From Parafrigoribacterium mesophilum (GTDB lineage: Bacteria > Actinomycetota > Actinomycetes > Actinomycetales > Microbacteriaceae), in NCBI RefSeq assembly GCF_039652555.1, contig NZ_JBDJAF010000005.1, positions 62,001 through 126,000 of the forward strand: a stretch of DNA of 64,000 nucleotides. The letters run 5' to 3'. Shown here in pieces: positions 40,838 through 49,849 of this stretch. Each line of letters opens with the position of its first letter. The stretch's first letter is position 1. Below the pieces are notes generated by a model. The model saw nothing but the letters and a program-made list of their open reading frames with translations. It made no database searches and was not told where the DNA came from. A program made the position numbers and the translations under genes.

Positions 40838-41716
40838 TCAGGCCGTCAGGATGCGGTCGAGCGCCAGGCGCACCCGCTCGGTGTCTTCGCGGTATTTGCA
40901 CACCGCGCCGATGGTCGCGGCGGCGGATTCCAGGTCGAGTTCCAGGCGGCCGAGCTGACTGAGCGCGTGCGCCCAATCCAGGGTTTCCGCGACACCGGGC
41001 GGCTTGAGCATCTCGCCGCCCAGGCGCAGGTTCTGCACAACCGCGGCCACCTGTTCGGCGAGCAGCTGGCTCACCTGGGGGAGGCGGGTGCGCAGGATCT
41101 CGATCTCCCTGGCGAGGCCGGGATGCTCGATCCAGTGGTAGAGGCAGCGGCGCTTCAGCGCGTCGTGCAGCTCGCGGGTGCGGTTCGAGGTGAGCACCAC
41201 GATCGGCGGCGTGCTGGCCGTGATCGTACCCAACTCCGGAATGGTGACCTGATTGGTGGAGAGCACCTCGAGCAGGAACGCCTCGAACTCGTCATCGGCG
41301 CGGTCGATCTCGTCCACCAGCAACACCGCCGGACTCTCCCGCAGCGCGCGCAGGATGGGCCGCGCCAACAGGAACCGCTCGTCGAACAGGGACTGCTCGA
41401 GCCCATCGGTGTCGCCGGTCGCGCCGGCCGCCTCCACGGTGCGCAGGTGCAGGATCTGCCGGGTGAAGTCCCAGTCGTACAGCGCCTGCGTGGCGTCGAT
41501 GCCCTCGTAGCACTGCAGCCGGATCAGCGGAATCTGCAGGCACTGCGCCAGCGCCTCGGCCAGTGCGGTCTTGCCGGTGCCCGGCTCGCCCTCCAGCAGC
41601 AGCGGACGCTGCATCGCCAGGGCGAGATAGGTCACCATGGCCAGCCCGTCGTCCGCCAGATAACCGACCGAGCCCAGTCGGTCGCGCACATCCTGGGCAG
41701 AATCGACGGTGATCAT
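40838..41716 (-). CDS. coxD: MoxR-family AAA+ ATPase, CoxD-like
   Basis: 292 residues. Walker A is GEPGTGKT (43-50), Walker B is VLLVDEIDRA, sensor 1 is IVVLTSNRTREL. MoxR/CoxD proteins act as chaperone-like ATPases inserting metals or sulfur into the Mo-Cu or Mo site. Its start overlaps the stop of the MocA gene by 4 bases (ATGA). Confidence 0.92.
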   Translation of the reverse strand: MITVDSAQDVRDRLGSVGYLADDGLAMVTYLALAMQRPLLLEGEPGTGKTALAEALAQCLQIPLIRLQCYEGIDATQALYDWDFTRQILHLRTVEAAGATGDTDGLEQSLFDERFLLARPILRALRESPAVLLVDEIDRADDEFEAFLLEVLSTNQVTIPELGTITASTPPIVVLTSNRTRELHDALKRRCLYHWIEHPGLAREIEILRTRLPQVSQLLAEQVAAVVQNLRLGGEMLKPPGVAETLDWAHALSQLGRLELDLESAAATIGAVCKYREDTERVRLALDRILTA

Positions 41717-42315
41717 TTACTCAGCATAGAAACATAATGCTCGGAATCGTCAATGTCGGCGCCGGTGGCCAGATCGGAGCAGTCCACCTCGAGCACCGGA
41801 TGGCGGGCCAGGTAGGCGCGGGCACCGCGATCGCCGGCGCACTCGGCGGCGATCGGCGCCCAGTGATCGCGGCCGAAGAGCACCGGATGCCCCGGGCCGT
41901 GGCCGTAGTCGGCGCGGGCCAGGGCATCCGGCGCCGAATGGGCGAGCAACCGCCGGATCACCGCCGGGCCGACGTCCGGCAGGTCGACGAGCTGCACCAG
42001 GATGGCCTCCGGTCCGATGCCGGTCGCATCCAGCCCCGCGCCGATCGCATCCAGCCCCGCGCGCAGCGAGGCACCCATGCCGGCCTCCCAGTCGGCGGCC
42101 TCGATGATGGTCACCGGCTCGCCGGCGAGCAGGCCGCGGACCGTCTCCGCCGCCGCGCCGACCACCACGACCGTCTCGACGCATCCGCCGGCGGCCAGAG
42201 TGCGTGCCGTGGACACCACCCAGGGCACACCGTCGCGGCCTTCCAGCAACGCCTTGGGACGCCCCATCCGTCGGCCGGCACCCGCGGCCAGCAGCAATCC
42301 GATCGTCTCGGCCAT
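41713..42315 (-). CDS. Molybdenum cofactor nucleotidyltransferase (MocA/MobA-like)
   Basis: 200 residues. The nucleotidyltransferase loop GLLLAAGAGRRMGRPKALL and the later DLPDVGP and GPGHPVLFGRDHW motifs match MocA, which joins CMP to molybdopterin to form the MCD cofactor used by xanthine dehydrogenase/CO dehydrogenase-family enzymes. Location at the head of the coxD-coxE-coxSLMG series supports a dedicated role. Confidence 0.88.
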   Translation of the reverse strand: MAETIGLLLAAGAGRRMGRPKALLEGRDGVPWVVSTARTLAAGGCVETVVVVGAAAETVRGLLAGEPVTIIEAADWEAGMGASLRAGLDAIGAGLDATGIGPEAILVQLVDLPDVGPAVIRRLLAHSAPDALARADYGHGPGHPVLFGRDHWAPIAAECAGDRGARAYLARHPVLEVDCSDLATGADIDDSEHYVSMLSK

Positions 42316-42546
42316 TCCGGCGCACTCCTCGACCGGGCCGCACCGTCACCGTGGACTCCTGCTCGTCCGCGGTCGGGCGGGTCGATACCCGTTTTCGTAC
42401 CTTACCGGCTCGCCCTGCGCTTCCGTCACCCCGCATCGGTCGCCCGGCGGTGGCACGGCTAGCATCGACCCGCCCAGGGATGAGCGGCAGCATCGGCGGC
42501 TCAGAGATGGCATTCCGGACCACTGATGCGTCCGCGGACAGGCGTC

Positions 42547-42610
42547 TCGTCCGAAAAGGTATCGCTCGGTGGGAGCAAGGAGGTTTCTTGTCCGGAAAGG
42601 TATCGCTCGG
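42547..42610. repeat. Palindromic intergenic repeat, family R2, copy 2 plus an extra arm
   Basis: Right arm TCGTCCGAAAAGGTATCGCT (42547-42566) and an additional arm TTGTCCGGAAAGGTATCGCT (42588-42607) after it; a degenerate left arm lies near 42507-42522, and the shared central GCGTCCGCGGAC at 42529-42540. The 42316-42662 gap contains only this. Confidence 0.8.
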
Positions 42611-42662
42611 GCCTGGTAGGGCGGGCGTTGCGCGACCAGGCGCGGGCGGCCAGACTCGACGG

Positions 42663-43256
42663 ATGGCCACCGAGTACCCCGACCTGCTGCTGCCGGATGC
42701 CGCCGCCTGGCGGGCCTGGCTCGAAGAACACCACGCGGACTCGCCCGGGGTGCGGCTGATCCTCGGCCGTAAGGGCGGCACCATCACCGCGCTGGACTAC
42801 GCCGGAGCCCTGGACGAGGCGCTGTGCTTCGGTTGGATCGACGGCCGGTCCCTCAGCCGCGACGACGAGAGCTTCTTCCAGCGGTTCACCCCGCGCCGTC
42901 CACGCAGCAGTTGGTCGCTGCGCAACGTCGGCCACATCGCTCGGCTCGAGAACGAGGGCCGGATGCGCCCGGCCGGCCGCGCCGCAGTCGAGGCGGCGAA
43001 GGCGGACGGACGCTGGGAACTGGCCTACGCCGGCCCGGCCCGCGCCGAGCCGCCGGCCGACCTGCTGGCGGCGATCGCCGCCGATCCGAGCGCGCAGGCC
43101 ATGTACGACGTGCTGACTGCGCAGAACCGGTACGCGCTGATGTTCCGGCTCAGCCAGCTGAAGACGGATGCCGCGCGCCGGCGCAAGATCGCCGGCTTCG
43201 TCGAGATGCTGGCCCGGCACGAGGCACCGTACCCGCAGAAGCGGCTGCCAGACTAG
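42663..43256 (+). CDS. YdeI/OmpD-associated family protein
   Basis: 197 residues from ATG 42663. Family motifs: WLEEHHADSPGVRLIL, DYAGALDEALCFGWIDG, RFTPRRPRSSWS and YPQKRLPD at the end. YdeI proteins are widespread, of unclear biochemical function (linked to peptide resistance and envelope stress in enterics). It starts close after an R2 repeat. A possible regulatory gene follows after 5 bases. Confidence 0.85.
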   Translation: MATEYPDLLLPDAAAWRAWLEEHHADSPGVRLILGRKGGTITALDYAGALDEALCFGWIDGRSLSRDDESFFQRFTPRRPRSSWSLRNVGHIARLENEGRMRPAGRAAVEAAKADGRWELAYAGPARAEPPADLLAAIAADPSAQAMYDVLTAQNRYALMFRLSQLKTDAARRRKIAGFVEMLARHEAPYPQKRLPD

Positions 43257-43261
43257 AGGCC

Positions 43262-43738
43262 ATGCCGCCGTTTCTCGCCGATTCCGCGCGTGCCGCCCTG
43301 GCCCGCCTCGCTGAGGGTGACCGGGCGCAGGTGATGCCGGGCCCGCTGGACCGGCTGCGCGACATCCGATCGCTGATCACGGCGCTGGAGCAGGATGCCG
43401 CCACCCTGGATGCGGTGCGCGACGCCCTGGCGAGCGGCGCGAGTTGGGATCAGGTGGCCGAGGCATCCGGCCTCAAGCCGGCGGCGGCGAAGTGGCGCTG
43501 GCAGGGCAGCGACGCCGAGATCGCGTCCCGGCACGAGGCCGGCCGCAAACGGTCGGCGCGGCCGAGCAACGTGCCGACGGACCTGCCTGGACTGTCGGTG
43601 GCGGAGGCGGCCCGCCGCCTGGGCGTGAGCGTTCAGGCCATTTACCTGCGCATCAGCCGCGGCTCCCTGGATGCCACCACGGTGCACTTGCCGGATGGGC
43701 GCAGTTACAAGCGGGTGTTCCCGGACGGGATGCGCTGA
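43262..43738 (+). CDS. Helix-turn-helix protein, unknown
   Basis: 158 residues from ATG 43262. The middle (DQVAEASGLKPAAAKWRWQG) and C-terminal (GLSVAEAARRLGVSVQAIYLR) parts are both HTH-like, the second of the MerR/excisionase type. It follows the YdeI gene by 5 bases, so they are probably co-transcribed. Function unknown. Confidence 0.65.
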   Translation: MPPFLADSARAALARLAEGDRAQVMPGPLDRLRDIRSLITALEQDAATLDAVRDALASGASWDQVAEASGLKPAAAKWRWQGSDAEIASRHEAGRKRSARPSNVPTDLPGLSVAEAARRLGVSVQAIYLRISRGSLDATTVHLPDGRSYKRVFPDGMR

Positions 43739-43748
43739 GTTGCGCCTA

Positions 43749-43779
43749 GGTGTGCTTCCGAGTGCTCGGGAAGGACACC
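43749..43779. terminator. Hairpin between convergent genes
   Basis: GGTGTGCTTCCGAG pairs with CTCGGGAAGGACACC around a 2-3 base loop, with one mismatch. It lies between the HTH gene stop (43738) and the MarR stop (43801) and probably ends both transcripts. Confidence 0.6.
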
Positions 43780-43800
43780 AATGTGCAAGTGAGGTTAGAT

Positions 43801-44280
43801 CTACTCGCGGGACAGCATCCGGTGTTCCGGGTCCAGGTTGCGCAGCAGTGTGTCTGAGATGGCCTCCAGCTGCCCGATCTGCTCGTCGGTGAGCAGGTCG
43901 ACCACGTTTTCGCGCACCGTGCGCACGTGCCCGGGCGCCGAGGCGACGACCTTCTGCCAGCCGGCCTCGGTGAGGCTGGCGTTGGTGGCGCGGCGGTCCT
44001 CTGGGCAGGGGGTGCGTTGCACGTAGCCGCGGCGCTCCAGCCGGGCCACCACGTGGGACAGCCGGGGGAGCGTGGCGTTGGTGTGATCGGACAGCGCCGT
44101 CATGCGTAGCGTGCGATCCGGCGCCTCGGAGAGCATGGCGAGCACGAAGTACTCGAAGTGGCTCAGCTCGGCGTCGCGTTGCAACTGTGAATCCAGCACG
44201 CCGGGCAGCAGTTCCAGGACCGCGACGAAGCGCAACCAGGCGTGCAGTTGCGGTGCGGTCAGCCATTTCTCCTCGGTCAT
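43801..44280 (-). CDS. MarR family transcriptional regulator
   Basis: 159 residues. The winged HTH spans about residues 57-98 with RMTALSDHTNATLPRLSHVV and the wing YVQRTPCPEDRRATNA. It is divergent from the F420 reductase-like gene, and the 105-base gap between them contains a promoter overlapping a GCTACAA/TTGTAGC inverted repeat, so it probably represses that gene and itself. Confidence 0.85.
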   Translation of the reverse strand: MTEEKWLTAPQLHAWLRFVAVLELLPGVLDSQLQRDAELSHFEYFVLAMLSEAPDRTLRMTALSDHTNATLPRLSHVVARLERRGYVQRTPCPEDRRATNASLTEAGWQKVVASAPGHVRTVRENVVDLLTDEQIGQLEAISDTLLRNLDPEHRMLSRE

Positions 44281-44301
44281 GAAATCAGTCTAGCAAATTA
44301 C

Positions 44302-44339
44302 TTGACGCTACAACTGAAGCGAGGTAACTTATTTGTAGC
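44302..44339 (+). promoter_or_regulatory. Promoter with MarR-type inverted repeat
   Basis: TTGACG (44302-44307), 17 bases, TAACTT (44325-44330). GCTACAA (44307-44313) and TTGTAGC (44333-44339) form an inverted repeat spanning from the -35 box to the start site. Confidence 0.6.
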
Positions 44340-44385
44340 AACAACTAATTGAGCGGTCGCCGAGAGGCGAGAAAAGGAGCACGAC

Positions 44386-45015
44386 ATGACGAGCGTCACC
44401 ATCATCGGAGCGGGCAAGATGGGATCGGCCATCGCCGGGATCGCGGCCAAGGGCGGAGCGCCCGTGCAGGTTCTGGCCCGGGATGCCGAGAAGGCCGCGG
44501 AGGCGGCGAAGGCGGCCGGCGCATCGGTCACCTCCGGCGCAGTGGGCGACGCCCCCAGCGGCGACATCGTCGTGCTGGCCGTTCCCTACCCGGCGCTCAG
44601 CGACGTGCTGGGACAGTACGCGGCACAACTGGACGGCAAGACCGTCGTCGACATCACCAACCCGCTGGACTTCGCCACCTTCGACAGCCTCACCGTGCCG
44701 GCCGATTCCTCCGCCGCGCAGGAGGTCGCCAGCCGGGTGCCCGGCGCCTCCGTGCTCAAGGCGTTCAACACCACTCTGGCCGCCACGCTCACCTCCGGGC
44801 AGGTCGGCGGACAGCCGACCACCGTACTGATCGCCGGAGACGACGGCGACGCCAAGGCGGCGCTGGCCGGCGTGCTCGAAGCCGGTGGCATCTCCGCGGT
44901 GGATGCCGGTGCGCTCAAGCGGGCCCGCGAGCTCGAGGCGCTCGGGTTCCTGCAGCTCACCCTGGCAGCATCCGAGAAGATCAGCTGGGCCGGGGGGTTT
45001 GCGGTCGAGAAGTAG
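44386..45015 (+). CDS. NADPH-dependent F420 reductase-like (NAD(P)-binding) protein
   Basis: 209 residues. Rossmann loop VTIIGAGKMGSAIAGIAAKG, then DIVVLAVPYPALSDVL and VVDITNPLDF, and ASVLKAFNTTLAATL, match the Fno/F420H2:NADP+ oxidoreductase family. It interconverts reduced F420 and NADPH. Divergently controlled by a MarR protein. A strong terminator hairpin follows after two R3 repeats. Confidence 0.85.
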   Translation: MTSVTIIGAGKMGSAIAGIAAKGGAPVQVLARDAEKAAEAAKAAGASVTSGAVGDAPSGDIVVLAVPYPALSDVLGQYAAQLDGKTVVDITNPLDFATFDSLTVPADSSAAQEVASRVPGASVLKAFNTTLAATLTSGQVGGQPTTVLIAGDDGDAKAALAGVLEAGGISAVDAGALKRARELEALGFLQLTLAASEKISWAGGFAVEK

Positions 45016-45108
45016 GTTTCGAGACGCGGCCTCGTTCCTCGGTCGCTCCTCAACCACCGGGTGTGCACTAGGGACGGCCTCGTTCCTCGGTCGCTCCCCA
45101 ACCACCGG
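45016..45108. repeat. Interspersed repeat family R3, two more units
   Basis: A full unit at 45016-45060 (GTTTCGAGACGCGGCCTCGT ... CTCAACCACCGG) and a partial unit at 45076-45108. Same family as 31862-31958. Confidence 0.8.
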
Positions 45109-45120
45109 TGGGAGAAACCA

Positions 45121-45156
45121 CCCGGTCCCGGCGAAAGTCGGGACCGGGTTCCCTTT
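45121..45156 (+). terminator. Rho-independent terminator after the F420 reductase gene
   Basis: CCCGGTCCCG (45121-45130), loop GCGAAAGT, CGGGACCGGG (45139-45148), then TTCCCTTTT. A perfect 10-bp stem with a T-rich tail. Confidence 0.85.
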
Positions 45157-45223
45157 TGTGCGGGACAACGCCGGCGGCACGGTTGTGAGGTCAGAAGACC
45201 CGCAGCTCGTGAAGGAGAACATC

Positions 45224-45949
45224 ATGGTCACCACCGCCCAACCCGTTCAGACCGCCACTGAACGACGACACGGACACCGCCGCCTCGAGTCGGTCGCCGG
45301 AAGCTGGCCGATCGGCGTGAAGGTCGCCGCGAGCGCCGTGCTGATCGGAGCGTTCGTCGCCCAGCTGGTCAATCGGTCGCTGCTCGACATGAGCCACGGC
45401 TATGCCAGCCTGTTCCACCAACTAGCGACCGATCCTGGCCCCGCCAACACAGCGGCCATCGCCGGCATCTTCGCACCGGCACTGCTGGTGGGCTCCGTGC
45501 TGATCTGGTTCCGGCTGGCTCGCACCCGCAGCCGCATCGCATCCTGGATCACCCTGATCAGCGGAGTGCTCGCCTTCACCTGCCTGCCGCTGATGATGGG
45601 CTTCTCGGTGTCGGCGTTCGCCCTGGCCGACGCACACCTGGGCACCACCGCAGCCGCCGCCGCCCTGTCCGGATACGCCGGTCCACCCGCCGCCGTGCTG
45701 TTCACCGTCTACAACAACGCGTCGATGCTCACCATCCTCGCCGCGGCCTGGGCGCTGTGGCGCTCGCACGCCGTCTCGCGGGCCAGCGTCATCCTGCTCG
45801 TGCTGTTCATCGCCGGCGACATCGCCGGACTCCTGCCGTTCGACGCCCACTACCTCGGCCTGGCCGCCGCAGTGCTGATGTCGGTTTCGCTGTTCACCGC
45901 GACGGCACCATTCCGCGACGGCGACCCTGCCACTAGCATCAAGCCATGA
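45224..45949 (+). CDS. Integral membrane protein, unknown
   Basis: 241 residues from ATG 45224 (GAAGGAGAACATC upstream). A cytoplasmic start of about 30 residues is followed by roughly six membrane helices with conserved-looking turns SHGYASLFHQ and VYNNASMLT. Resembles uncharacterised actinobacterial membrane proteins. A two-component system follows 16 bases later on the same strand and may be co-transcribed. Confidence 0.7.
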   Translation: MVTTAQPVQTATERRHGHRRLESVAGSWPIGVKVAASAVLIGAFVAQLVNRSLLDMSHGYASLFHQLATDPGPANTAAIAGIFAPALLVGSVLIWFRLARTRSRIASWITLISGVLAFTCLPLMMGFSVSAFALADAHLGTTAAAAALSGYAGPPAAVLFTVYNNASMLTILAAAWALWRSHAVSRASVILLVLFIAGDIAGLLPFDAHYLGLAAAVLMSVSLFTATAPFRDGDPATSIKP

Positions 45950-45965
45950 CGCTCGGGACCGCCCG

Positions 45966-47933
45966 ATGAAGATTTCGCGCGGCACCCCGGCCGCTGTCGC
46001 GACGGCACTGTCCGTTCTGGCAGCGACCGAGGTCGCGTTCTTCGTCGTGCTGGTCGGGGCGGATGCCGGCGAATGGCTCGCCCTGGCCACCGAGAACGGC
46101 CTCACCACCGCCGCCATCGCCGTGCCGTTCGCCGCCGTCGGAGCCCTGATCATCCGGCGCGCCCCGCGACACGTGCTGGGCTGGATCTTCGTGGCCCTCG
46201 GCCAGCTCACCGCCGCGGCCACCCTGTCCGGCATCTGGGCCGAACGCGGGCTGGCGCCGCACACCCTCGCGGTCGTCCTCGCGGCCTACCTGTGGGTGCC
46301 GGCACTGCTGCTGGAAACGGCCACGCTCACCCTCTACTTCCCGGACGGCCGGCTGCCGTCCCGGCGCTGGCGCCCGGTGGCCTGGGTCGCCTGGTCGGTG
46401 GTGGGGGTGGGCAGCCTCGGCAACATCCTGATCGGGCCGCCGCTGGAAGAGGTGGATGCCGGGCTGCACAATCCGTTGACCATCTCCGGCATCGACCCGG
46501 CACTGTCGCTGTCCATCTTCGCGACGCTGATCGGACTGGCCGTGGCCTGCTTCGCCGCCGGGCTCGTCGGCGTCATCGTCCGCACCGTGCGCGGCTCGCG
46601 GCAGCGCCGGGCGCCGCTGTGGTGGATGATCGGCGCGTTCGCCGTAACCCTGGTCGGCGGACTGCTCGGCCCGATCCCGAACCTGATCGGCTCCCTCGCC
46701 GTCCCGATCGGCCTGGGCGTGGCCACGCTACGGTACGGCCTGTACGACGGCGACCGCTGGCGGGGACGCACCGCCATCCACGGCATCGCTGCCGTCGTCG
46801 TGGTGGCGGTGGTCGCGGTGCCGGTCGGCATCCTGGCCGCACAGATCGCCGGCGGCCCGGCCGGTGCGGTGCTGGCCGCCGTGGTGGTCGGGGTCGGTTT
46901 CGCCCCGGCGCAACAGTGGGCGCGCCGCGGCATCGATCGGCTGTTCTACGGCGACCGGATGCAGCCCTACGCCGCGCTGTCCCGGCTCGGCCAGCGACTG
47001 GAGGACGCCCTGTCGCCGGAGGAGGTGCTGCCGGCCCTGGTCACCACGGTCAGCCGCTCTCTGCATCTGCCCTACGCCGCGGTCACCCTCACCGGGGATG
47101 CGGAGCCCGCCGCTCAGGTCGGCGAACGCGGCGAGCACGTCGAGGCGCTGCCGCTCCTGCACGGTGGTGATCGGGTGGGCACCCTCGAGGTCGGCGTGCG
47201 CCCCGGTCAACGCGTGCTCGATGCCGGCGACGAGGTGCTGCTGCGCGATGTCGCCGCGCAGGCGGCGGCCTCGGTGCGCGCCGTGCTGCTGAACCGCGAC
47301 CTGGTGCGCTCGCGGGAACGGCTCGTCGTCGCGCGGGAAGAGGAGCGGCGGCGCATCCGTCGCGACCTGCACGACGGACTGGGGCCCACGCTGGCCGGCG
47401 TCGCCCTCGGGCTGGATGCCGCGCACCGCGCCGCCGGACGGGCCGGGCTGGGCGAGAGCCTGGGACTGGACGCGATCCACGCCGACGTGCACCACGGACT
47501 GGACGACCTCAAACGGATCGTGGCCGAACTGCGACCGGCGGCCCTGGATGACATCGGCCTGGTCGCCTCGCTGCGCGACTACGGGGCCTCGCTGACGGCA
47601 TCCGGTCGCATCCTGGTGTCCGTGGACTGCGTCGACGAGCTCCCCGCGCTGCCGGCGGCGGTCGAACTGGCCGCGTACTTCGTCGCGCGGGAGGCGATGA
47701 ACAACGCGGCCCGCCACTCGCAGGGCCGCCGCTGCCAGGTGAGCCTGCGGTTCGCGGACGGGCTCGATGTGCGGGTCACCGACGACGGCTGCGGCATCGG
47801 GGAGGCGACTCGGTCGGGCGTCGGACTCGGATCGATGGCCGAACGCGCCCGGGAACTCGGCGGGCACTGCAGTGTCCAGTCGGTCCCCGGGGGCGGCACC
47901 CGCGTGCACGCACATATTCCGGTGCGGGCATGA
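45966..47933 (+). CDS. NarL-family sensor histidine kinase
   Basis: 655 residues. About eight to ten N-terminal membrane helices (to residue ~300), a GAF-like domain (about 320-440), then the HisKA_3 segment EEERRRIRRDLHDGLGPTLA with phospho-acceptor His469, and an HATPase with NNAARHSQG (N box), TDDGCGIG and GSMAERARELGG. Partner of the next gene, which overlaps by 4 bases (ATGA). The many membrane helices suggest it senses an envelope or lipid-phase signal. Confidence 0.92.
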   Translation: MKISRGTPAAVATALSVLAATEVAFFVVLVGADAGEWLALATENGLTTAAIAVPFAAVGALIIRRAPRHVLGWIFVALGQLTAAATLSGIWAERGLAPHTLAVVLAAYLWVPALLLETATLTLYFPDGRLPSRRWRPVAWVAWSVVGVGSLGNILIGPPLEEVDAGLHNPLTISGIDPALSLSIFATLIGLAVACFAAGLVGVIVRTVRGSRQRRAPLWWMIGAFAVTLVGGLLGPIPNLIGSLAVPIGLGVATLRYGLYDGDRWRGRTAIHGIAAVVVVAVVAVPVGILAAQIAGGPAGAVLAAVVVGVGFAPAQQWARRGIDRLFYGDRMQPYAALSRLGQRLEDALSPEEVLPALVTTVSRSLHLPYAAVTLTGDAEPAAQVGERGEHVEALPLLHGGDRVGTLEVGVRPGQRVLDAGDEVLLRDVAAQAAASVRAVLLNRDLVRSRERLVVAREEERRRIRRDLHDGLGPTLAGVALGLDAAHRAAGRAGLGESLGLDAIHADVHHGLDDLKRIVAELRPAALDDIGLVASLRDYGASLTASGRILVSVDCVDELPALPAAVELAAYFVAREAMNNAARHSQGRRCQVSLRFADGLDVRVTDDGCGIGEATRSGVGLGSMAERARELGGHCSVQSVPGGGTRVHAHIPVRA

Positions 47934-48577
47934 ACGAGCCGATCCGGGTCATCATCGCCGACGACCATCCGGTGTATCGCAGGGGCCTCGCGGCCGCGCT
48001 TGCAGACGATGCCGGCATCCGGCTGATCGGCGAGGCCGGCAGCGGTGAGGAGGCGTGCGCGCTGGTGGACCGCCTGGACCGGGTGGACGTCGTACTCATG
48101 GATCTGCACATGGACGGCATCGGCGGAATCGCCGCGACCGGCGCGCTGCGTGAGCGCCACCCGGAGTGCGCCGTGCTCGTGCTCACGATGTCCGCGGCCG
48201 ATGAGACCGTCGACGCGGCGCTGCGCGTCGGCGCCCGCGGCTACCTCGTGAAGGGCGCCGACCAGGACCGGATCGTCTCGGCCATCCGGTCGGTCGCCGC
48301 CGGCGAGCTCGTGGTCGGCGCGGAGGTCGCGCACCGGGTCGCCACGACGCTGTCGAGCCTGCCCGTGCACATCGGAGCGTTCCCCGCGCTCACCGCGCGG
48401 GAGCGGGAGGTGCTCGACCTGATCGCGCGCGGATACGACAACGCCAGGATCGCCCGAACGCTGTTCCTTTCCGAGAAGACGGTGCGCAACCACGCCTCGG
48501 GTGTCTTCGCGAAGTTGGAGGTCGGCAGCCGGGCCGAGGCGGTGGCCCGGGCGCGGGACGCCGGACTCGGGAGCTGA
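47930..48577 (+). CDS. NarL/LuxR-type response regulator
   Basis: 215 residues. Receiver domain with Asp11/Asp12, phospho-acceptor Asp58 (VLMDLHMDG) and the Lys of VKGAD; C-terminal LuxR HTH LTAREREVLDLIARG...IARTLFLSEKTVRNHA. It should be phosphorylated by the kinase just upstream. Its targets are not evident. Confidence 0.93.
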   Translation: MNEPIRVIIADDHPVYRRGLAAALADDAGIRLIGEAGSGEEACALVDRLDRVDVVLMDLHMDGIGGIAATGALRERHPECAVLVLTMSAADETVDAALRVGARGYLVKGADQDRIVSAIRSVAAGELVVGAEVAHRVATTLSSLPVHIGAFPALTAREREVLDLIARGYDNARIARTLFLSEKTVRNHASGVFAKLEVGSRAEAVARARDAGLGS

Positions 48578-48648
48578 ACCGGCCCGACCATCGGGGTGCG
48601 GCACGGGAATCTGTTCTCGCCGGACAGAAGCGGCCGTAGTCTCGATTC

Positions 48649-49113
48649 ATGAATCGGGCGTTCACTCTGGTCGCCGCTCAGCTGCTGCTTCTGGCGGCGC
48701 TGGTGGTGATTCCGCACGGCACGCTGTGGCCGGTGGCCGCCGCCGCGTTGGTCATCGTCATGGTGCTGGTCCTGGCCGGTGCGGCCCTGGCCGTCCTCGG
48801 CGCGGCCGGGCTCGGCTCGGCCCTGACCGCCAGTCCGATTCCACGGGAGCACGCCGGTCTGGTCACGACCGGCATCTACGGCGTGGTCCGTAACCCGATC
48901 TACACCGGGCTGCTGGTCGCCGGGCTCGGCCTGGTCGTGTTCGGCGCCTCCATCTGGCACATCGTCACCTGGCTGGCACTGCTGTCGTTGCTGGCCGGGA
49001 AGGCGCGATGGGAGGAACGGATGCTGCGCGCCAAGCATCCGGAATTCGATCAGTACGCCGCGCGGGTGGGGCGCTTCATACCGGGTGTCGGCCGGCTGCG
49101 TCGACCGGACTGA
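48649..49113 (+). CDS. Isoprenylcysteine carboxyl methyltransferase-family membrane protein
   Basis: 154 residues. Four or five membrane helices and the family motif TGIYGVVRNPIYTGLLV plus the closing EERMLRAKHPEFDQYAARVGRFIP. Proteins of this PEMT/ICMT type methylate membrane lipids or polyprenyl substrates; the substrate here is unknown. It reads after the two-component system with a 70-base gap. Confidence 0.85.
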   Translation: MNRAFTLVAAQLLLLAALVVIPHGTLWPVAAAALVIVMVLVLAGAALAVLGAAGLGSALTASPIPREHAGLVTTGIYGVVRNPIYTGLLVAGLGLVVFGASIWHIVTWLALLSLLAGKARWEERMLRAKHPEFDQYAARVGRFIPGVGRLRRPD

Positions 49114-49162
49114 CCCGCTGACCGCATCGGACTGGCCGCGCACCTGCCCAGCATCCGGCTTT

Positions 49163-49261
49163 CATCATTCAGGACATCGTGTGACCGGTGGGCCGGATGC
49201 GACGGGTGCGGTGCTCACGGTCACCACCAGCCTCAACCGCCCCATCGGCTCCTGAATGATG
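49163..49261. repeat. Widely spaced inverted repeat CATCATTCAGGA/TCCTGAATGATG
   Basis: Twelve-bp perfect arms at 49163-49174 and 49250-49261, 75 bases apart, in the gap between two plus-strand genes. The middle is GC-rich with no gene. Confidence 0.6.
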
Positions 49262-49305
49262 GAAGGGGACGGGGTGTGCTGGCGCGGGATCGCTAGACTT
49301 CCGGC

Positions 49306-49767
49306 ATGGGTAACTGGAACTTTTCTGAGTCGATCATCGTGTCCCGACCGGCGGAGGAGCTGTACGCCATGGTCTCGGATGTGACCCGGATGGGCCAGTG
49401 GAGCCCGGTGTGCACCGGTGGCTGGTGGGACGACGACAGTCGCGGCGTCGGCGCCTGGTTCACCGGCCACAACGAGACACCCACCAAGACCTGGGAAACC
49501 CGCTCCCAAGTGGTGGCCGACGAGCCAGGACGTGAGTTCGCCTTCGTCGTCGGCGGCGACCGCACCCGCTGGGGCTACACGTTCAGCCCGGCCGCCGGCG
49601 GTACCGAGCTGACCGAGTCGTGGGCGATCCTGCCGGCGGGGGAGACCTACTTCGCCGAGCGATTCGGCGAGACGGCCGAGGCCGAGATCACGCAGCGGCT
49701 CGAGAACGCGCGCAGTGGCATCCACGCCACCCTGGCGGCGATCAAGAAGGCCGCCGAAACCGCCTGA
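49306..49767 (+). CDS. SRPBCC family protein
   Basis: 153 residues. START-like fold motifs: SESIIVSRPAEELYAMVSDVTRMGQWSP at the N-terminus (split here), VGAWFTGHNETP and a C-terminal helix ENARSGIHATLAAIKKAA. Such proteins bind a hydrophobic ligand or act as aromatase/cyclase-type enzymes; polyketide cyclase family 2 fits best. No partner is evident. Confidence 0.8.
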   Translation: MGNWNFSESIIVSRPAEELYAMVSDVTRMGQWSPVCTGGWWDDDSRGVGAWFTGHNETPTKTWETRSQVVADEPGREFAFVVGGDRTRWGYTFSPAAGGTELTESWAILPAGETYFAERFGETAEAEITQRLENARSGIHATLAAIKKAAETA

Positions 49768-49849
49768 TCCGGCCCGCGAATCGGCACTGGCGGCAGGTCG
49801 GCGCGCCTCGGACTAGCCACAGGTGGCATTCGGCGCGCACACTGGCGGC

